This document shows positions 45,737-55,611 of a stretch of DNA of 64,000 nucleotides, piece by piece (within the stretch, counting starts at the first letter, position 1; each line of letters opens with the position of its first letter). The DNA is from Sphingomonadaceae bacterium (GTDB lineage Bacteria > Pseudomonadota > Alphaproteobacteria > Sphingomonadales > Sphingomonadaceae): positions 1-64,000 of the forward strand of contig CANJUF010000001.1 of assembly GCA_947477745.1 (NCBI GenBank), in the 5' to 3' direction. A program made the translations under genes and the position numbers. The notes beneath the pieces are model-generated. The model did not search any database, was not told the origin of the DNA, and was given only the letters and a program-made list of their open reading frames with translations.

Positions 45737-47428
45737 ATGAAAGCGCCAGCACCAGACGCGCAAAATTCGCGCAACGGGGGACGGGTCCGCGCGGCGGAAC
45801 GCGATATCCTCGCACTCGGCATCGCCGCTGCAGCTATCATCATGTTCGTGGGGACCGGCAGCGCCGTCGTGCCGTCGGTGATCCGCGCCTTCGCCGGCTA
45901 CGGCATCGGTCCCGACAGTGCGCTGGTCAATGCGCTGGTGCTCAACGTCGCGCTCATCATCTTCGGCTGGCGGCGCTACAATGAACTGTCGAGCGAAGTG
46001 GCCGAACGCCGCCGCGCCGAGCAGCAGGCACGCACGCTCGCCGAAACCGACCCGCTCACCGGAACGCTCAATCGCCGCAGCTTCGGACTTGCGCTGCATG
46101 ACCTTATCGCGAATTCCGATCAGGGATCGAGCAATGCCGCGATCATGATGATCGATCTCGACAACTTCAAGCAGGTGAACGACCGCAGGGGCCACGGCAT
46201 CGGCGATCTCATCCTGGTGGAATGCGCGCAGCGGATTGCCGCCGCCGTGCCAACCGGCGCGCTGGTCTCGCGGGTCGGCGGCGATGAATTCGCCTGCGCG
46301 ATGAGCTTCGATCCTGCCAGGCCCGAAGCGATCGACACGGTCGCCGCCAGCTTGGTCGAGGCGATCAGCCAGCCAATCGCGGTGCAAGGCTTCAAGGTCG
46401 AGATCACGGCTTCGATCGGCATTACCCGCGCCGACGTGCTTTGCCATGCGCAGGACGGACAGATCGACGCGCAGCACATGCTCGATATGGCCGACGTGGC
46501 GATGTATCACGCCAAGCGGCAGGGACGAAACAGCTACTTCTGGTTCGAGGAATTCATGGCCGACGAATTGCGCTTTCGCGAGCGTATCGAGGCCGGCATG
46601 CGCAGCGGGCTCGAAAAGGGCGAGTTCGTGCCCTATTACGAGCGCCAGATCGACGTCGCGACCGGCCAGTTGACCGGGTTCGAGATGCTCGCCCGCTGGG
46701 ATTCGCCCGAATTCGGCCTGGTGCTGCCCGATCTGTTCATTCCCATCGCCGAAGAAGTGGGCCTCATCACCGAACTGTCGGAACAGCTCATCGCCGCCGC
46801 GCTGGAAGACGCGCGCCAGTGGGCGCCGCACCTGACGCTCGCGGTAAATATCTCGCCGGTGCAGCTTCGCGATCAGTGGTTCTCGCAGCGCCTACTCAAG
46901 TTGCTCGTCTCGGCCAATTTCCCGCCCGGCCGCCTCGAAATCGAGATTACCGAAAGCTGCGTGCACGAGGACATCGTCCAGGTCTGTTCACTGATCGCCA
47001 GCCTGCGCAATCAGGGCGTGCGAGTCAGCCTCGACGATTTCGGCACCGGCTTCAATTCGCTCGGCCAGCTTAGCCAGCTCAACTTCGATCGCATCAAGAT
47101 CGACCGCAGCTTCGTGAGCGACATCGACCGCAGCGAAGACAACGCCGCCATCGTCGAATCGATCGCCATGCTGGGCAAGGGCCTGGGCCTGCCGATCACC
47201 GCCGAAGGAATCGAATCGCACGCCGTGCTCGAGCAGCTTCGCGGCTACGGCGAACTGCGCGGCCAAGGCTATCTCTACGGCAAGCCCAGCTCGGCAAGCG
47301 ATACGCGGGCGTGGCTGGACGAACTGGGCCTGCTTGGAACGGCTGGCGATGCCGACATCGGCAAGGACCAGCCGCAGATTGCCGATCAACCGCAAGGCGG
47401 CGACACGCAGCGCGCCGCGCAAGGCTAG
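45737..47428 (+). CDS. Membrane GGDEF-EAL protein (c-di-GMP turnover)
   Basis: 563 residues. Two membrane helices (about 23-43 and 61-79), a short coiled coil, GGDEF domain with intact GGDEF at 181-185, then EAL domain. The GGDEF half has no RxxD inhibition site (ALVSR lies there). The EAL motif itself is EML (316-318), but the other residues (NIS, EITES, DDFGTG, KIDRSF, AEGIE) are conserved, so phosphodiesterase activity is plausible. Two PilZ proteins in this window are possible readers of the signal. Confidence 0.92.
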   Translation: MKAPAPDAQNSRNGGRVRAAERDILALGIAAAAIIMFVGTGSAVVPSVIRAFAGYGIGPDSALVNALVLNVALIIFGWRRYNELSSEVAERRRAEQQARTLAETDPLTGTLNRRSFGLALHDLIANSDQGSSNAAIMMIDLDNFKQVNDRRGHGIGDLILVECAQRIAAAVPTGALVSRVGGDEFACAMSFDPARPEAIDTVAASLVEAISQPIAVQGFKVEITASIGITRADVLCHAQDGQIDAQHMLDMADVAMYHAKRQGRNSYFWFEEFMADELRFRERIEAGMRSGLEKGEFVPYYERQIDVATGQLTGFEMLARWDSPEFGLVLPDLFIPIAEEVGLITELSEQLIAAALEDARQWAPHLTLAVNISPVQLRDQWFSQRLLKLLVSANFPPGRLEIEITESCVHEDIVQVCSLIASLRNQGVRVSLDDFGTGFNSLGQLSQLNFDRIKIDRSFVSDIDRSEDNAAIVESIAMLGKGLGLPITAEGIESHAVLEQLRGYGELRGQGYLYGKPSSASDTRAWLDELGLLGTAGDADIGKDQPQIADQPQGGDTQRAAQG

Positions 47429-47461
47429 ACGCGGCAGCCGCTAACACCTAGATCGCGGCCC

Positions 47462-48280
47462 ATGCGGATCGCGTTCACCAAGATGCACGGCCTGGGCAAC
47501 GATTTCGTCGTGCTCGACGGGCGCGCCGAGCTTATACCAGCGCTCACCAGCGCGCAGGCCGCAGCACTGGCCGATCGCCACACCGGCATCGGCTGCGATC
47601 AGTTGATCGTGCTGGAGCCATCACAGGCTGCCGATTTCCGCATGCGCATCTTCAATGCCGACGGCGGCGAGGTCGAGGCTTGCGGCAACGCCGCGCGCGC
47701 GGTCGGCCTGCTGCACGGGCGGCCCGCACGGATCGAGACATCGGGCGGATTGATCGCCACAAGTCCATCGGACAGCAGCGTGTCGGTCGACATGGGCGTG
47801 CCGCGCTTCGACTGGGAGCAGATCCCGCTCGCTTACCCGATGGATACGCACCCCATGCCGCTCGCTTGGGAAGAGCTCGTCCGCCCCATCGGCGTGAATG
47901 TCGGCAATCCGCACGCGGTGTTCTTCATCGACGATTGCGATGCAGTCGACCTCGCCCGGCTGGGTCCGATGATCGAGACCGACCCGGTCTTCCCCGAGCG
48001 GATCAACGTCAATGTGGCGACAGTGGTTGACCGCTCGCGCATCCGCCTGCGGGTATGGGAACGCGGCGCAGGCGAAACCCGTGCCTGCGGCACCGGGGCC
48101 TGCGCCACCACGGTCGCCGCGATCCGGCGCGGCCTTGCGGACAGCCCGGTCACGGTCGCCCTGCCCGGCGGCGCGCTGGTCATCGCCTGGGGCCAGGACG
48201 ACCGGATAGTCATGACCGGCCCTGCGGCCGAAAGCTTTCGCGGCTCTTTCGACCCCGCCGATTACGGCATCGCGCAATGA
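47462..48280 (+). CDS. dapF: Diaminopimelate epimerase
   Basis: 272 residues. The catalytic cysteine pair is Cys74 (EACGNAAR) and Cys209 (RACGTGAC). FTKMHGLGNDF opens the protein. It converts LL- to meso-diaminopimelate for lysine and peptidoglycan. First of the coupled run dapF-mtaB-ftsY-yciB; its TGA overlaps the mtaB start by four bases. Confidence 0.96.
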   Translation: MRIAFTKMHGLGNDFVVLDGRAELIPALTSAQAAALADRHTGIGCDQLIVLEPSQAADFRMRIFNADGGEVEACGNAARAVGLLHGRPARIETSGGLIATSPSDSSVSVDMGVPRFDWEQIPLAYPMDTHPMPLAWEELVRPIGVNVGNPHAVFFIDDCDAVDLARLGPMIETDPVFPERINVNVATVVDRSRIRLRVWERGAGETRACGTGACATTVAAIRRGLADSPVTVALPGGALVIAWGQDDRIVMTGPAAESFRGSFDPADYGIAQ

Positions 48281-49503
48281 GCGCGCAGGTGCTGTCGCTA
48301 GGGTGCAGGCTCAACCTTTCCGAATCTGAGGAAATGCGCGCGATGCTCGCGGGCGCGGACGATCTCGTCGTGGTCAACTCCTGCGCCGTGACCAGCGAAG
48401 CCGTGCGCCAGACCCGCCAGACCATCCGCCGCGCCCGCCGCGCCAACCCCCAGGCCCGGCTGCTCGTCACCGGATGCGCCGCCGAAGTCGAACGCGCGGC
48501 GATCACGGCGATGCCCGAGGTCGATGGCGTGGTCGCCAATGATGCGAAGCTCGACTGGCGCAGCTGGAACGTGAGTCCCTGCGAAGGCAGGGACCTGGCA
48601 CCGCAACCGCGAGACACTTCGAGGTCCCTGCCTTCGCAGGGACTCGCGAAGAATATGTACACCCGCGCATTCGTGCCGGTCCAGAACGGCTGCGACCATG
48701 CCTGCACCTTCTGTGTGATCCCGCAAGGGCGCGGCGCAAGCCGCTCGCTCGGCGTGGGCGAGGTGCTGCGCGAGGCGGAACGCCACCTGGCCAGCGGCGT
48801 TAGCGAGATTGTGCTTACCGGCGTCGATCTCACAAGCTGGGGCGCGGACCTGCCAGGTGCGCCAAGGCTCGGCGCGCTGTGCGAAGCGGTGCTGGCGGCC
48901 TTCCCGGCCCTGCCCCGCCTGCGGCTTTCCTCCATCGACGGGGCGGAACTCGACGATGCGCTGTTCGAATTGCTCGCGCACGAGCGGCGGATGATGCCGC
49001 ATGTCCACCTCTCGCTGCAATCGGGCGACGACATGATCCTAAAGCGTATGAAGCGGCGCCATACGCGCGGCGATGCCGTGCGGTTGGTCGGGCAGCTGCG
49101 CGCGCACCGCCCCGATCTCGGGCTGGGCGCGGACCTGATCGCCGGATTCCCGACCGAGGACGAGGCGATGCACGCCAGCAACCTTTCGATCATCGCCGAA
49201 CTCGGCGTGGTTCACGGCCACGTCTTTCCCTTCTCCCCGCGCCCCGGAACCCCCGCCGCAAGGATGCCGCAAGTCGGTCCCGCTGCGGTAAAGGCGCGCG
49301 CGGCGCAGCTTCGCGAAGCGGTGGCGCGTCAGCGGCAGGAATGGCTGGCCTCGATGCTGGGCAAGCCGCTCTCCGTGCTCGGCGAACGCGACGGCACCGG
49401 TCATGCAGAAAACTTCGCGCCGGTGTTCCTGCCCGATGATTGCGCAGCCGGCGAAGTGGTGACTATCATCCCCAGCCGGATCGCGGACGGAATGCTGGCA
49501 TGA
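48277..49503 (+). CDS. mtaB: tRNA t6A37 methylthiotransferase MtaB, with inserted palindromic element
   Basis: 408 residues from the ATG at 48277, overlapping dapF (ATGA). The N-terminal MTTase domain holds Cys10, Cys36 and Cys67 for one Fe-S cluster; the radical SAM CxxxCxxC is Cys139, Cys143 and Cys146 in CDHACTFC; a C-terminal TRAM-like end follows. Between the two domains, residues about 99-123, a 73-base palindromic element is read in frame, adding about 25 residues (SPCEGRDL to RSLPSQGL). It lies in the linker, so activity may be kept. The reaction adds a methylthio group to t6A37 of tRNA for ANN codons. Confidence 0.9.
   Translation: MSAQVLSLGCRLNLSESEEMRAMLAGADDLVVVNSCAVTSEAVRQTRQTIRRARRANPQARLLVTGCAAEVERAAITAMPEVDGVVANDAKLDWRSWNVSPCEGRDLAPQPRDTSRSLPSQGLAKNMYTRAFVPVQNGCDHACTFCVIPQGRGASRSLGVGEVLREAERHLASGVSEIVLTGVDLTSWGADLPGAPRLGALCEAVLAAFPALPRLRLSSIDGAELDDALFELLAHERRMMPHVHLSLQSGDDMILKRMKRRHTRGDAVRLVGQLRAHRPDLGLGADLIAGFPTEDEAMHASNLSIIAELGVVHGHVFPFSPRPGTPAARMPQVGPAAVKARAAQLREAVARQRQEWLASMLGKPLSVLGERDGTGHAENFAPVFLPDDCAAGEVVTIIPSRIADGMLA
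48573..48645. repeat. Palindromic element inserted in the mtaB coding sequence
   Basis: Perfect 24-base arms at 48573-48596 and 48622-48645 around a 25-base centre. Each arm is itself a hairpin: GTCCCTGC-GAAG-GCAGGGAC in the left, with its complement in the right. The element keeps the frame and encodes about 25 residues between the two MtaB Fe-S domains, as Rickettsia palindromic elements do. Confidence 0.85.
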
Positions 49504-50435
49504 GCGACCAAACCGGCACGGCAAGCTGGTCCGACCGGCTGTTCGGGGGCTTTCGCAAGACCTCCGAGCGGTTGACCGATAACCTGTCGGGCATCGTCGC
49601 CAAAACGCGCCTCACCGATGCGCAATTGGACGACATCGAGGACGCGCTGATCACCTCGGACCTCGGCCCGCGTGCAGCCTCGCGCATCCGCGAGCGGCTG
49701 GCCGACGAGCGATTCGACCGCGACGCCGATCACCGCGCGATCATGGAAGTGGTGGCGCGCGAGATCGCCGACATTCTGCGCCCCGTAGCCAAGCCGCTCG
49801 ACGTGGTCGCCTTTCCGCGTCCGCAGGTGATCCTGGTCATCGGGGTGAACGGTTCGGGCAAGACCACGACCATCGCCAAGCTCGCTCACTTGTTCCAGGA
49901 GCAGGACTATTCGGTGATGCTGGCCGCAGGCGACACCTTCCGCGCCGCCGCCATCGGCCAGCTTGCGGTCTGGGCCGATCGGATCGGCGTGCCGGTGATC
50001 AAGGGGCCGGAAGGGGGCGATCCGGCCAGCGTCGTCTTCGACGCAGTCAAGGCCGCAACCGATCAGGGCATCGATGCGCTGATCGTCGATACCGCCGGAC
50101 GGCTGCAGAACAAGCGCGAACTGATGGACGAGCTGGCCAAGATCCGCCGCGTCCTCGGCCGCATCAATCCCGAAGCGCCGCACGACGTTGTGCTGGTGCT
50201 CGATGCCACCAATGGCCAGAACGCGCTCGCCCAGATCGAGGTGTTCAAGGAAGTGGCGGGGGTCACCGGCCTCATCATGACCAAGCTCGACGGCACCGCG
50301 CGCGGCGGCGTGCTGGTCGCGGCGGCGGAGCAGTACGGCTTGCCGATTCATGCCATCGGCGTAGGCGAGACCATCGACGACCTGCGCCCCTTCGATCCCG
50401 ACCTGGTCGCGCGCGTCATAGCGGGAGTGGCGTGA
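49500..50435 (+). CDS. ftsY: Signal recognition particle receptor FtsY
   Basis: 311 residues. N domain helices (about 1-95) and the GTPase G domain with P-loop GVNGSGKTT (115-123), DTAGR and [10 protein letters not shown]. It lacks the long acidic A domain found in E. coli and starts almost at the NG core. It receives ribosome-bound SRP at the inner membrane. ATG overlaps the mtaB stop by four bases. Confidence 0.96.
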   Translation: MSDQTGTASWSDRLFGGFRKTSERLTDNLSGIVAKTRLTDAQLDDIEDALITSDLGPRAASRIRERLADERFDRDADHRAIMEVVAREIADILRPVAKPLDVVAFPRPQVILVIGVNGSGKTTTIAKLAHLFQEQDYSVMLAAGDTFRAAAIGQLAVWADRIGVPVIKGPEGGDPASVVFDAVKAATDQGIDALIVDTAGRLQNKRELMDELAKIRRVLGRINPEAPHDVVLVLDATNGQNALAQIEVFKEVAGVTGLIMTKLDGTARGGVLVAAAEQYGLPIHAIGVGETIDDLRPFDPDLVARVIAGVA

Positions 50436-51091
50436 TGGCCGAAGACAGCAAACCTAAATCGGGCTGGATCAATCTTGCGGTCGATTACGGCCCGATCCTC
50501 GTGTTCTTCGCGGTTTATCGCTACTATTCGCCCGCCGACGATGCCGATGCGGTAGGCAGCGTGCTGGCCGTTGTCAGGTCCACCGCCGCCTTCGTGGTCG
50601 CCGCCGTGATCGCCTTGATCGTCTCCAAATGGAAGCTGGGCCACATCTCGCCGATGCTGTGGCTGTCAACAGGGCTGATCGTGTTCTTCGGCTCGCTGAC
50701 GGTGATCTTTCAGGATTCGTTCTGGATCCAGATCAAGCCGACCGTGATCTACCTGTTCTTCGGCCTGTCGCTGCTGATCGGCTGGCTGCGCAATGTGTCG
50801 CTGGTCAAGATGGTGTTCGGCTCCGCCTTCGAGGGGCTGACCGAGCGCGGCTGGCTGCTTCTGTCGCGCAACTGGGCGTTCTTCTTCTTGCTGCTCGCAG
50901 GCATGAACGAGGTGCTGCGTGCCATGTTCAACGAGGCGAACGGCCAGTTCGGTACCTGGATCACCGCCAAGCTGTGGGTGTTCCTGCCGCTCACCTTCCT
51001 GTTCACCTTCGCGCAGATCCCGATGCTGATGCGCAATGGCATGTCCGAGGACGAGGCCGAGGAAGCGCTGAGCGAGATTCCGCCCGAGTGA
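50435..51091 (+). CDS. yciB: YciB/septation protein A family membrane protein
   Basis: 218 residues; the ATG at 50435 shares one base with the ftsY stop. Six hydrophobic segments, and family stretches such as INLAVDYGPILVFF and FEGLTERGWLLLSRNWAFFF. YciB affects envelope shape and intracellular septation in enterics. Last gene of the run from dapF. Confidence 0.9.
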   Translation: MAEDSKPKSGWINLAVDYGPILVFFAVYRYYSPADDADAVGSVLAVVRSTAAFVVAAVIALIVSKWKLGHISPMLWLSTGLIVFFGSLTVIFQDSFWIQIKPTVIYLFFGLSLLIGWLRNVSLVKMVFGSAFEGLTERGWLLLSRNWAFFFLLLAGMNEVLRAMFNEANGQFGTWITAKLWVFLPLTFLFTFAQIPMLMRNGMSEDEAEEALSEIPPE

Positions 51092-51165
51092 AGGTCCCGC
51101 GAATTGCGTGCACAAACCGCAATCGCATGTGACAAGCGGGGATTTTGACGGCATAACCGGGGCTT

Positions 51166-51189
51166 CCTTTCCCTTCGAACGGGGAAAGG
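51166..51189. other. Stem-loop in yciB-PuuD-like intergenic region
   Basis: CCTTTCCC (51166-51173) and GGGAAAGG (51182-51189) are perfect arms with loop TTCGAACG. A second stem follows near 51194. No T-run follows, so either a weak terminator after yciB or structure in the next gene's leader, 46 bases from its start. Confidence 0.4.
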
Positions 51190-51234
51190 CCCTGCGGGAC
51201 AAGCCCGCGACCCGAATCTTGAGAGGGGGATGAA

Positions 51235-51828
51235 ATGGCAAAATTCTTCGGAAACCTGCATCTGGTGCTGGTGGTCGGATTGATCGCCGCGATCGTGGTG
51301 ATTGCAAGCTTTACCGGCTGGACCGGCACGGGCGCCAAGGCGGTGACGGACGACGTATTCCGCTGGCTTCACGCGTTCTTCGGTGTGCTGTGGATCGGCC
51401 TGCTCTATTACCTGAACTTCGTCCAGGTGCCGACCATGCCTTCGATCCCGGCCGAACAGACCGGCGCGATCAACAACCATATCGCACCCAAGGTGTTCTT
51501 CTTCTTCCGCTGGGCAGCGCTGATCACTGTGATCCTCGGCCTGCTTATCGCCTTCCACAACGGCTACGGCGCACAGGCGCTGACCTTCGGCGGCGAAGGC
51601 GCTGACGGAATCAACCTGATCGGCCTCGGCATGTGGCTGGCGCTGATCATGGCGTTCAACGTGTGGTTCATCATCTGGCCGGCACAGCGCAAGATCCTGA
51701 ACATCGTTCCGGGCGCAACCGACGAGGAAAAGGCCAAGCTGCGTCCGCGCGCTCTGGCCGCGAGCCGCACCAACCTGCTGCTCTCGCTGCCGATGCTTTA
51801 CTGCATGGTCAGCGCGAACCTGGGCTGA
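51235..51828 (+). CDS. PuuD-like (urate hydroxylase membrane domain family) protein
   Basis: 197 residues with four or five membrane helices. RWLHAFFGVLWIGLLYYLNFVQVPTMP and FFFFRWAALITVILGLL match the membrane part of PuuD (PF06181). The C-terminal cytochrome c domain of true PuuD is absent (no CxxCH). Purine genes are not seen nearby. Perhaps a quinone- or haem-linked membrane protein; function not assigned. Confidence 0.75.
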   Translation: MAKFFGNLHLVLVVGLIAAIVVIASFTGWTGTGAKAVTDDVFRWLHAFFGVLWIGLLYYLNFVQVPTMPSIPAEQTGAINNHIAPKVFFFFRWAALITVILGLLIAFHNGYGAQALTFGGEGADGINLIGLGMWLALIMAFNVWFIIWPAQRKILNIVPGATDEEKAKLRPRALAASRTNLLLSLPMLYCMVSANLG

Positions 51829-51884
51829 TTCAAGCCTGACTGCGGGGGCGTCGCAGTCGGCGGCTCCCCTCGCAGTCAGTTCAC

Positions 51885-52847
51885 CTAACCCCCGCGCAAT
51901 TCGGGCAGCAATTTGTCGCGGCAGAAGTCGATGAACCCGGCCTGGTCCTCGCCCATTCCGAGCAGGACCACGTGGACAAACCCGGCATCGACGAATTCGC
52001 GCACCGCCTTGAGGTGGGTCTCGGCGTCCGGCCCCGCTGACGTGTGTTCGGCCAAGTCCTCGATCTTCACGAATTTCGTCGCTGCCTCGAAGCCGGCAAC
52101 GCTCTTGAGTTCGCTGTTCACGTCCCAGCCCAGCGCGCCGAAGCTGAACCGTTCACGCGCCAGTTCAAGCCCGGCCTGTTCGCTTTCGGCCCAGGCGAGC
52201 GAACATTCGCCGTAAACCGCAGCCCCATCGCCGGCCTGCTCGCGGAACTTTGCGACAAGCTGTGCATCGGCATCGGTCGCCATCATCCCTGCATCGTGCG
52301 CTGCGGCCAGCGCGACCGAGTGTTCGCCGCTGACGCCGACAATCACGTCGATGTCGTTCTCCGGCGCGTCGTAGAGCTGCGCATGATCGACATCGAAATA
52401 GGCGCCGCTGTAATTGACGATCTTGCCCGACCATAGCTTGCGGCAGATTTCGATCGCCTCGCCAAGCATCTCGTGGCGCTGCGGGATCGGGGGCCAGGCG
52501 GCGCCAACGACATGCTCGTTAAGCCGCTCGCCTGCGCCGACGGCGAGGGTGAAGCGGCCGTCGCTCATCACTGCGATGGTGGCTGCAGCCTGCGCGATGA
52601 TGGCGGGATGATAGCGGATGATCGGGCAGGTCAGGCCGGTGCAGATGCCGATCTTGCTGGTCGCATGGGCGATCGCGCCCAGCACGCTCCAGGCGAACGG
52701 CGAATGGCCCTGCGATTCCAGCCACGGATGGAAATGATCCGAGATCGAGACGAAGTCGAACCCGGCCTGCTCGGCGCGGACGGCATTCTCGACCAGCGCC
52801 TTGGGTCCGTGTTCCTCGGTCATCAGCTTGTAGCCGAACTTGGTCAT
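51885..52847 (-). CDS. LLM-class F420-dependent oxidoreductase (Fgd-like)
   Basis: 320 residues from the ATG at 52847; the frame continues to 53639 only as a shadow of kup. MTKFGYKLMTEEHGPKAL, DHFHPWLESQGHSPF, and GAGERLNEHVVG match the F420-dependent glucose-6-phosphate dehydrogenase-like group. Whether the host makes F420 cannot be told here; some such proteins use FMN. Lies 92 bases after kup on the same strand. Confidence 0.85.
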   Translation of the reverse strand: MTKFGYKLMTEEHGPKALVENAVRAEQAGFDFVSISDHFHPWLESQGHSPFAWSVLGAIAHATSKIGICTGLTCPIIRYHPAIIAQAAATIAVMSDGRFTLAVGAGERLNEHVVGAAWPPIPQRHEMLGEAIEICRKLWSGKIVNYSGAYFDVDHAQLYDAPENDIDVIVGVSGEHSVALAAAHDAGMMATDADAQLVAKFREQAGDGAAVYGECSLAWAESEQAGLELARERFSFGALGWDVNSELKSVAGFEAATKFVKIEDLAEHTSAGPDAETHLKAVREFVDAGFVHVVLLGMGEDQAGFIDFCRDKLLPELRGG

Positions 52848-52939
52848 GCGCCGTGCTCCCGCGTCAGATGAAACGATGACACGGATAACGAGCGATGAGG
52901 CCGATGGTTCGCGGCAGGCCTGCGCCGAGGTTTGGAACG

Positions 52940-54883
52940 TCAGATTTCGACCTGGCTGCCCAGTTCGACCACGCGGTTGGTCGGCAGCCCGAAGAACTCC
53001 ATCGCGCTGGCGGCGTTGCGCATCATCCAGCTGAATAGCTTTTCGCGCCAGATCGCCATGCCGGGCTTGTCCGAGGCGAGCAGGGTCTGACGCGAAAGGA
53101 AGAAGCTGGTCTTCATCATCTCGAACGGCGCGCCGCACAGTTCGGTCCCCGACAGGGTTCCGGGAATGTCGGTCTCTTCCATGAAGCCGTATCGCATGGT
53201 CATGCGGAAGAAGCCCTCGCCCAGCGCGAAGACTTCGATGCGGTCCTGCTGCTCGACATAAGGCACGTCCTGAACGTCGATGGTGAGCACTACCACGCGC
53301 TCGTGCAGCACCTTGTTGTGCTTGATGTTGTGAAGCAGCGCGGAAGGCACCCCGACGTTGCTCGACGCCATGAAGATCGCGGTGCCCGGCACCCGCGCGG
53401 CGCTGCCATGCGCGCTCTTGGCGAAAACGTCGAGCGGCAGCGCTGATTCGGTCATCCGGTCGCGCATCAGCTGGCGGCCCTTGCCCCAGGTGGTCAGCAG
53501 CGTGAAAATTCCCATGCCCATCGCCAGCGGCACCCAGCCGCCATCGGGCACCTTGATGAGGTTCGCGCCGAGATAGGCCATGTCGACCACGATGAAGATC
53601 GCCACCAGAGGCATCGCCTTCCACACCGGCCAGTGCCACAGGCTGATGAGCACGGCGGCCAGCAGGATCGTATCGATGAACATCGCGCCGGTCACCGCGA
53701 TGCCGTAAGCGGCGGCGAGCTTGCTCGACGAGCCGAAGAACAGCACGAGGATGATGACCATGACCATCAGCCCCCAGTTGATCACCGGAATGTAGATCTG
53801 CCCCGCCGCCGAGGCGCTGGTGTGCTTGATCTGCATGCGCGGCAGGAAGCCGAGTTGCACTGCCTGCTGGGTGAGCGAGAAGGCGCCGGAGATCACCGCC
53901 TGGCTGGCGATGATAGTCGCAGCGAGCGCAAGGAAGATCACCGGGATGCGGACCACCTCGGGGATCATCAGGAAGAACGGATCCTTGATCACCTCTGCCG
54001 CCCCGGCAGGATCGAGCGAGAGCACCATCGCGCCTTGCCCCATGTAGTTGAGCATCAGGGCGGGCAGCACGAAAGCCATCCAGCTCACCCCGATCGGCTT
54101 GCGGCCGAAGTGGCCCATGTCGGCATAGAGCGCCTCGGCACCGGTCACCGCCAGCACGACCGAACCCATCGCCACGAAAGCGCGGAAACCGTCGGTAATG
54201 AAGAAGTTGACCGCGTTAAGCGGATTGATCGTCGCCAAAATGATCTGCGGCATCACCACCAGATGCATCACGCCCATCACCGCCAGGGCGAGGAAATAGA
54301 CCAGCATGATCGGCCCGAACAGGTTGCCCACCCGCGCCGTGCCGCGCGCCTGGATCGCGAACAGGCCGAACAGGATCGCCACGGCAATCGGAACAATCCA
54401 GTCCTTGAAGCCGGAATGGACGTATTGCAGGCCCTCGGTCGCCGAAAGCACCGACATGGCCGGGGTGATCATCGAATCGCCGTAGAACAGCGCCGTGGCG
54501 AACACGCCGAGCAGGATGAACGGTCCGGTCCACGAAGCGCCTTCGGACTTGCGGTTGATCAGCGCAAGCAGGGCAAGGCTGCCGCCCTCGCCCTTGTTGT
54601 CGGCCTTCATGATCGTCAGCACGTATTTGAACGTCACCACGATCATCATCGACCAGAACACCAGGCTCAGCACCCCGTGGATGTGAACCGGATCGACTTG
54701 AATGCCCGGCGCGCCGTGGTGCGAGGCGAAGGTTTCGCGAAAAGCATAGATCGGGCTGGTGCCGATGTCGCCGAAGACGATGCCAATCGCGCCCAGCGCC
54801 AGCTTGGCAAGGCCGCCATGATGCTGGTGCCCATGCTCTGGAATATGCGAGGCAAGCTCGTCCGAAGACAAAGTATCACTCAT
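52940..54883 (-). CDS. kup: Low-affinity potassium transporter Kup
   Basis: 647 residues with about twelve membrane helices and a C-terminal cytosolic region. [23 protein letters not shown] near the N-terminus is the Kup/HAK/KT signature, followed by [17 protein letters not shown]. It imports K+ with protons. It lies 80 bases downstream of ccmI on the same strand, but has its own leader. Confidence 0.96.
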   Translation of the reverse strand: MSDTLSSDELASHIPEHGHQHHGGLAKLALGAIGIVFGDIGTSPIYAFRETFASHHGAPGIQVDPVHIHGVLSLVFWSMMIVVTFKYVLTIMKADNKGEGGSLALLALINRKSEGASWTGPFILLGVFATALFYGDSMITPAMSVLSATEGLQYVHSGFKDWIVPIAVAILFGLFAIQARGTARVGNLFGPIMLVYFLALAVMGVMHLVVMPQIILATINPLNAVNFFITDGFRAFVAMGSVVLAVTGAEALYADMGHFGRKPIGVSWMAFVLPALMLNYMGQGAMVLSLDPAGAAEVIKDPFFLMIPEVVRIPVIFLALAATIIASQAVISGAFSLTQQAVQLGFLPRMQIKHTSASAAGQIYIPVINWGLMVMVIILVLFFGSSSKLAAAYGIAVTGAMFIDTILLAAVLISLWHWPVWKAMPLVAIFIVVDMAYLGANLIKVPDGGWVPLAMGMGIFTLLTTWGKGRQLMRDRMTESALPLDVFAKSAHGSAARVPGTAIFMASSNVGVPSALLHNIKHNKVLHERVVVLTIDVQDVPYVEQQDRIEVFALGEGFFRMTMRYGFMEETDIPGTLSGTELCGAPFEMMKTSFFLSRQTLLASDKPGMAIWREKLFSWMMRNAASAMEFFGLPTNRVVELGSQVEI

Positions 54884-54963
54884 TCGTGCGCCCCGTCACA
54901 GGCCGGACTCGCCGGCCGATAGTCGAGCCGCTTAGCAGCATGGCAAGGGGGCGGCAACGGGAG

Positions 54964-55611
54964 TCATCTGGCTGTCGTTTCTCTGGCTTGAGCGGCGATC
55001 AGCAGGTCGAGCCGCGCCAGCTGTTCGGCAAGCATTTCGCGCCACGGCGCCTTGTCCGGCGTGCGTGCGAGCAGGCCAGACCACAGGTCCCGCGCCTCGG
55101 CGAAGCGGCCCGACTGCGCCAACGCGAGGCCGAGGAAATAGGGCGGTCCTGGGCTCTTCGGCGCGGCCTGGGCGGCGCGGTCATAGGCATGGAGCGCAGC
55201 CGGGGTAAGCAAGCCGTCCGCATGAGCGACCAGCGCATTGCCTAGCGCCAGCCACGCCTGCGCGTTCCGGGGATTGTCGTCGAGCGCGCCGAGCAGCACC
55301 TTGGCGGCATCGGCGTGCTGGCCGTTCCGGGTCATGGCGTCGGCGATCACGATCCACTGGTTGTTGGGCGGAATGTCGCTTTCGTCGAGCAGGCCGCGCG
55401 CCTTGATCGAGAAAGCTGGATCGGCATCGGGTTGCGGCGCATAGATGCGCGGCGCTCCCACTTGGCCGGGCGAGCCTTGCACGCCGTAGCCGGCAAGGCC
55501 GAGCAGCAGCGTCGCACCCAGCATGGTCCACCCGCCGCGCGGCGCCTTGAGCCACAAGGCCAGCATGGCGAACGCCGCAAGCGCCAGCAGGCAGACCGCC
55601 AGCCAGGTCAT
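54964..55611 (-). CDS. ccmI: CcmI-like TPR protein of cytochrome c maturation
   Basis: 215 residues from the ATG at 55611, overlapping the ccmH stop by four bases. Two membrane helices (about 2-20 and 28-46) and a TPR region (about 80-185; AQAWLALGNALVAH, PPYFLGLALAQSGRFAEARDLW). It holds apocytochrome c for haem attachment. Much shorter than the longer CcmI proteins, with fewer TPR units. Confidence 0.8.
   Translation of the reverse strand: MTWLAVCLLALAAFAMLALWLKAPRGGWTMLGATLLLGLAGYGVQGSPGQVGAPRIYAPQPDADPAFSIKARGLLDESDIPPNNQWIVIADAMTRNGQHADAAKVLLGALDDNPRNAQAWLALGNALVAHADGLLTPAALHAYDRAAQAAPKSPGPPYFLGLALAQSGRFAEARDLWSGLLARTPDKAPWREMLAEQLARLDLLIAAQARETTAR

Noticed and set aside
48573-48645. 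Frameshift or broken mtaB
   Set aside because: The frame stays open through the palindrome and all Fe-S cysteines on both sides are intact.
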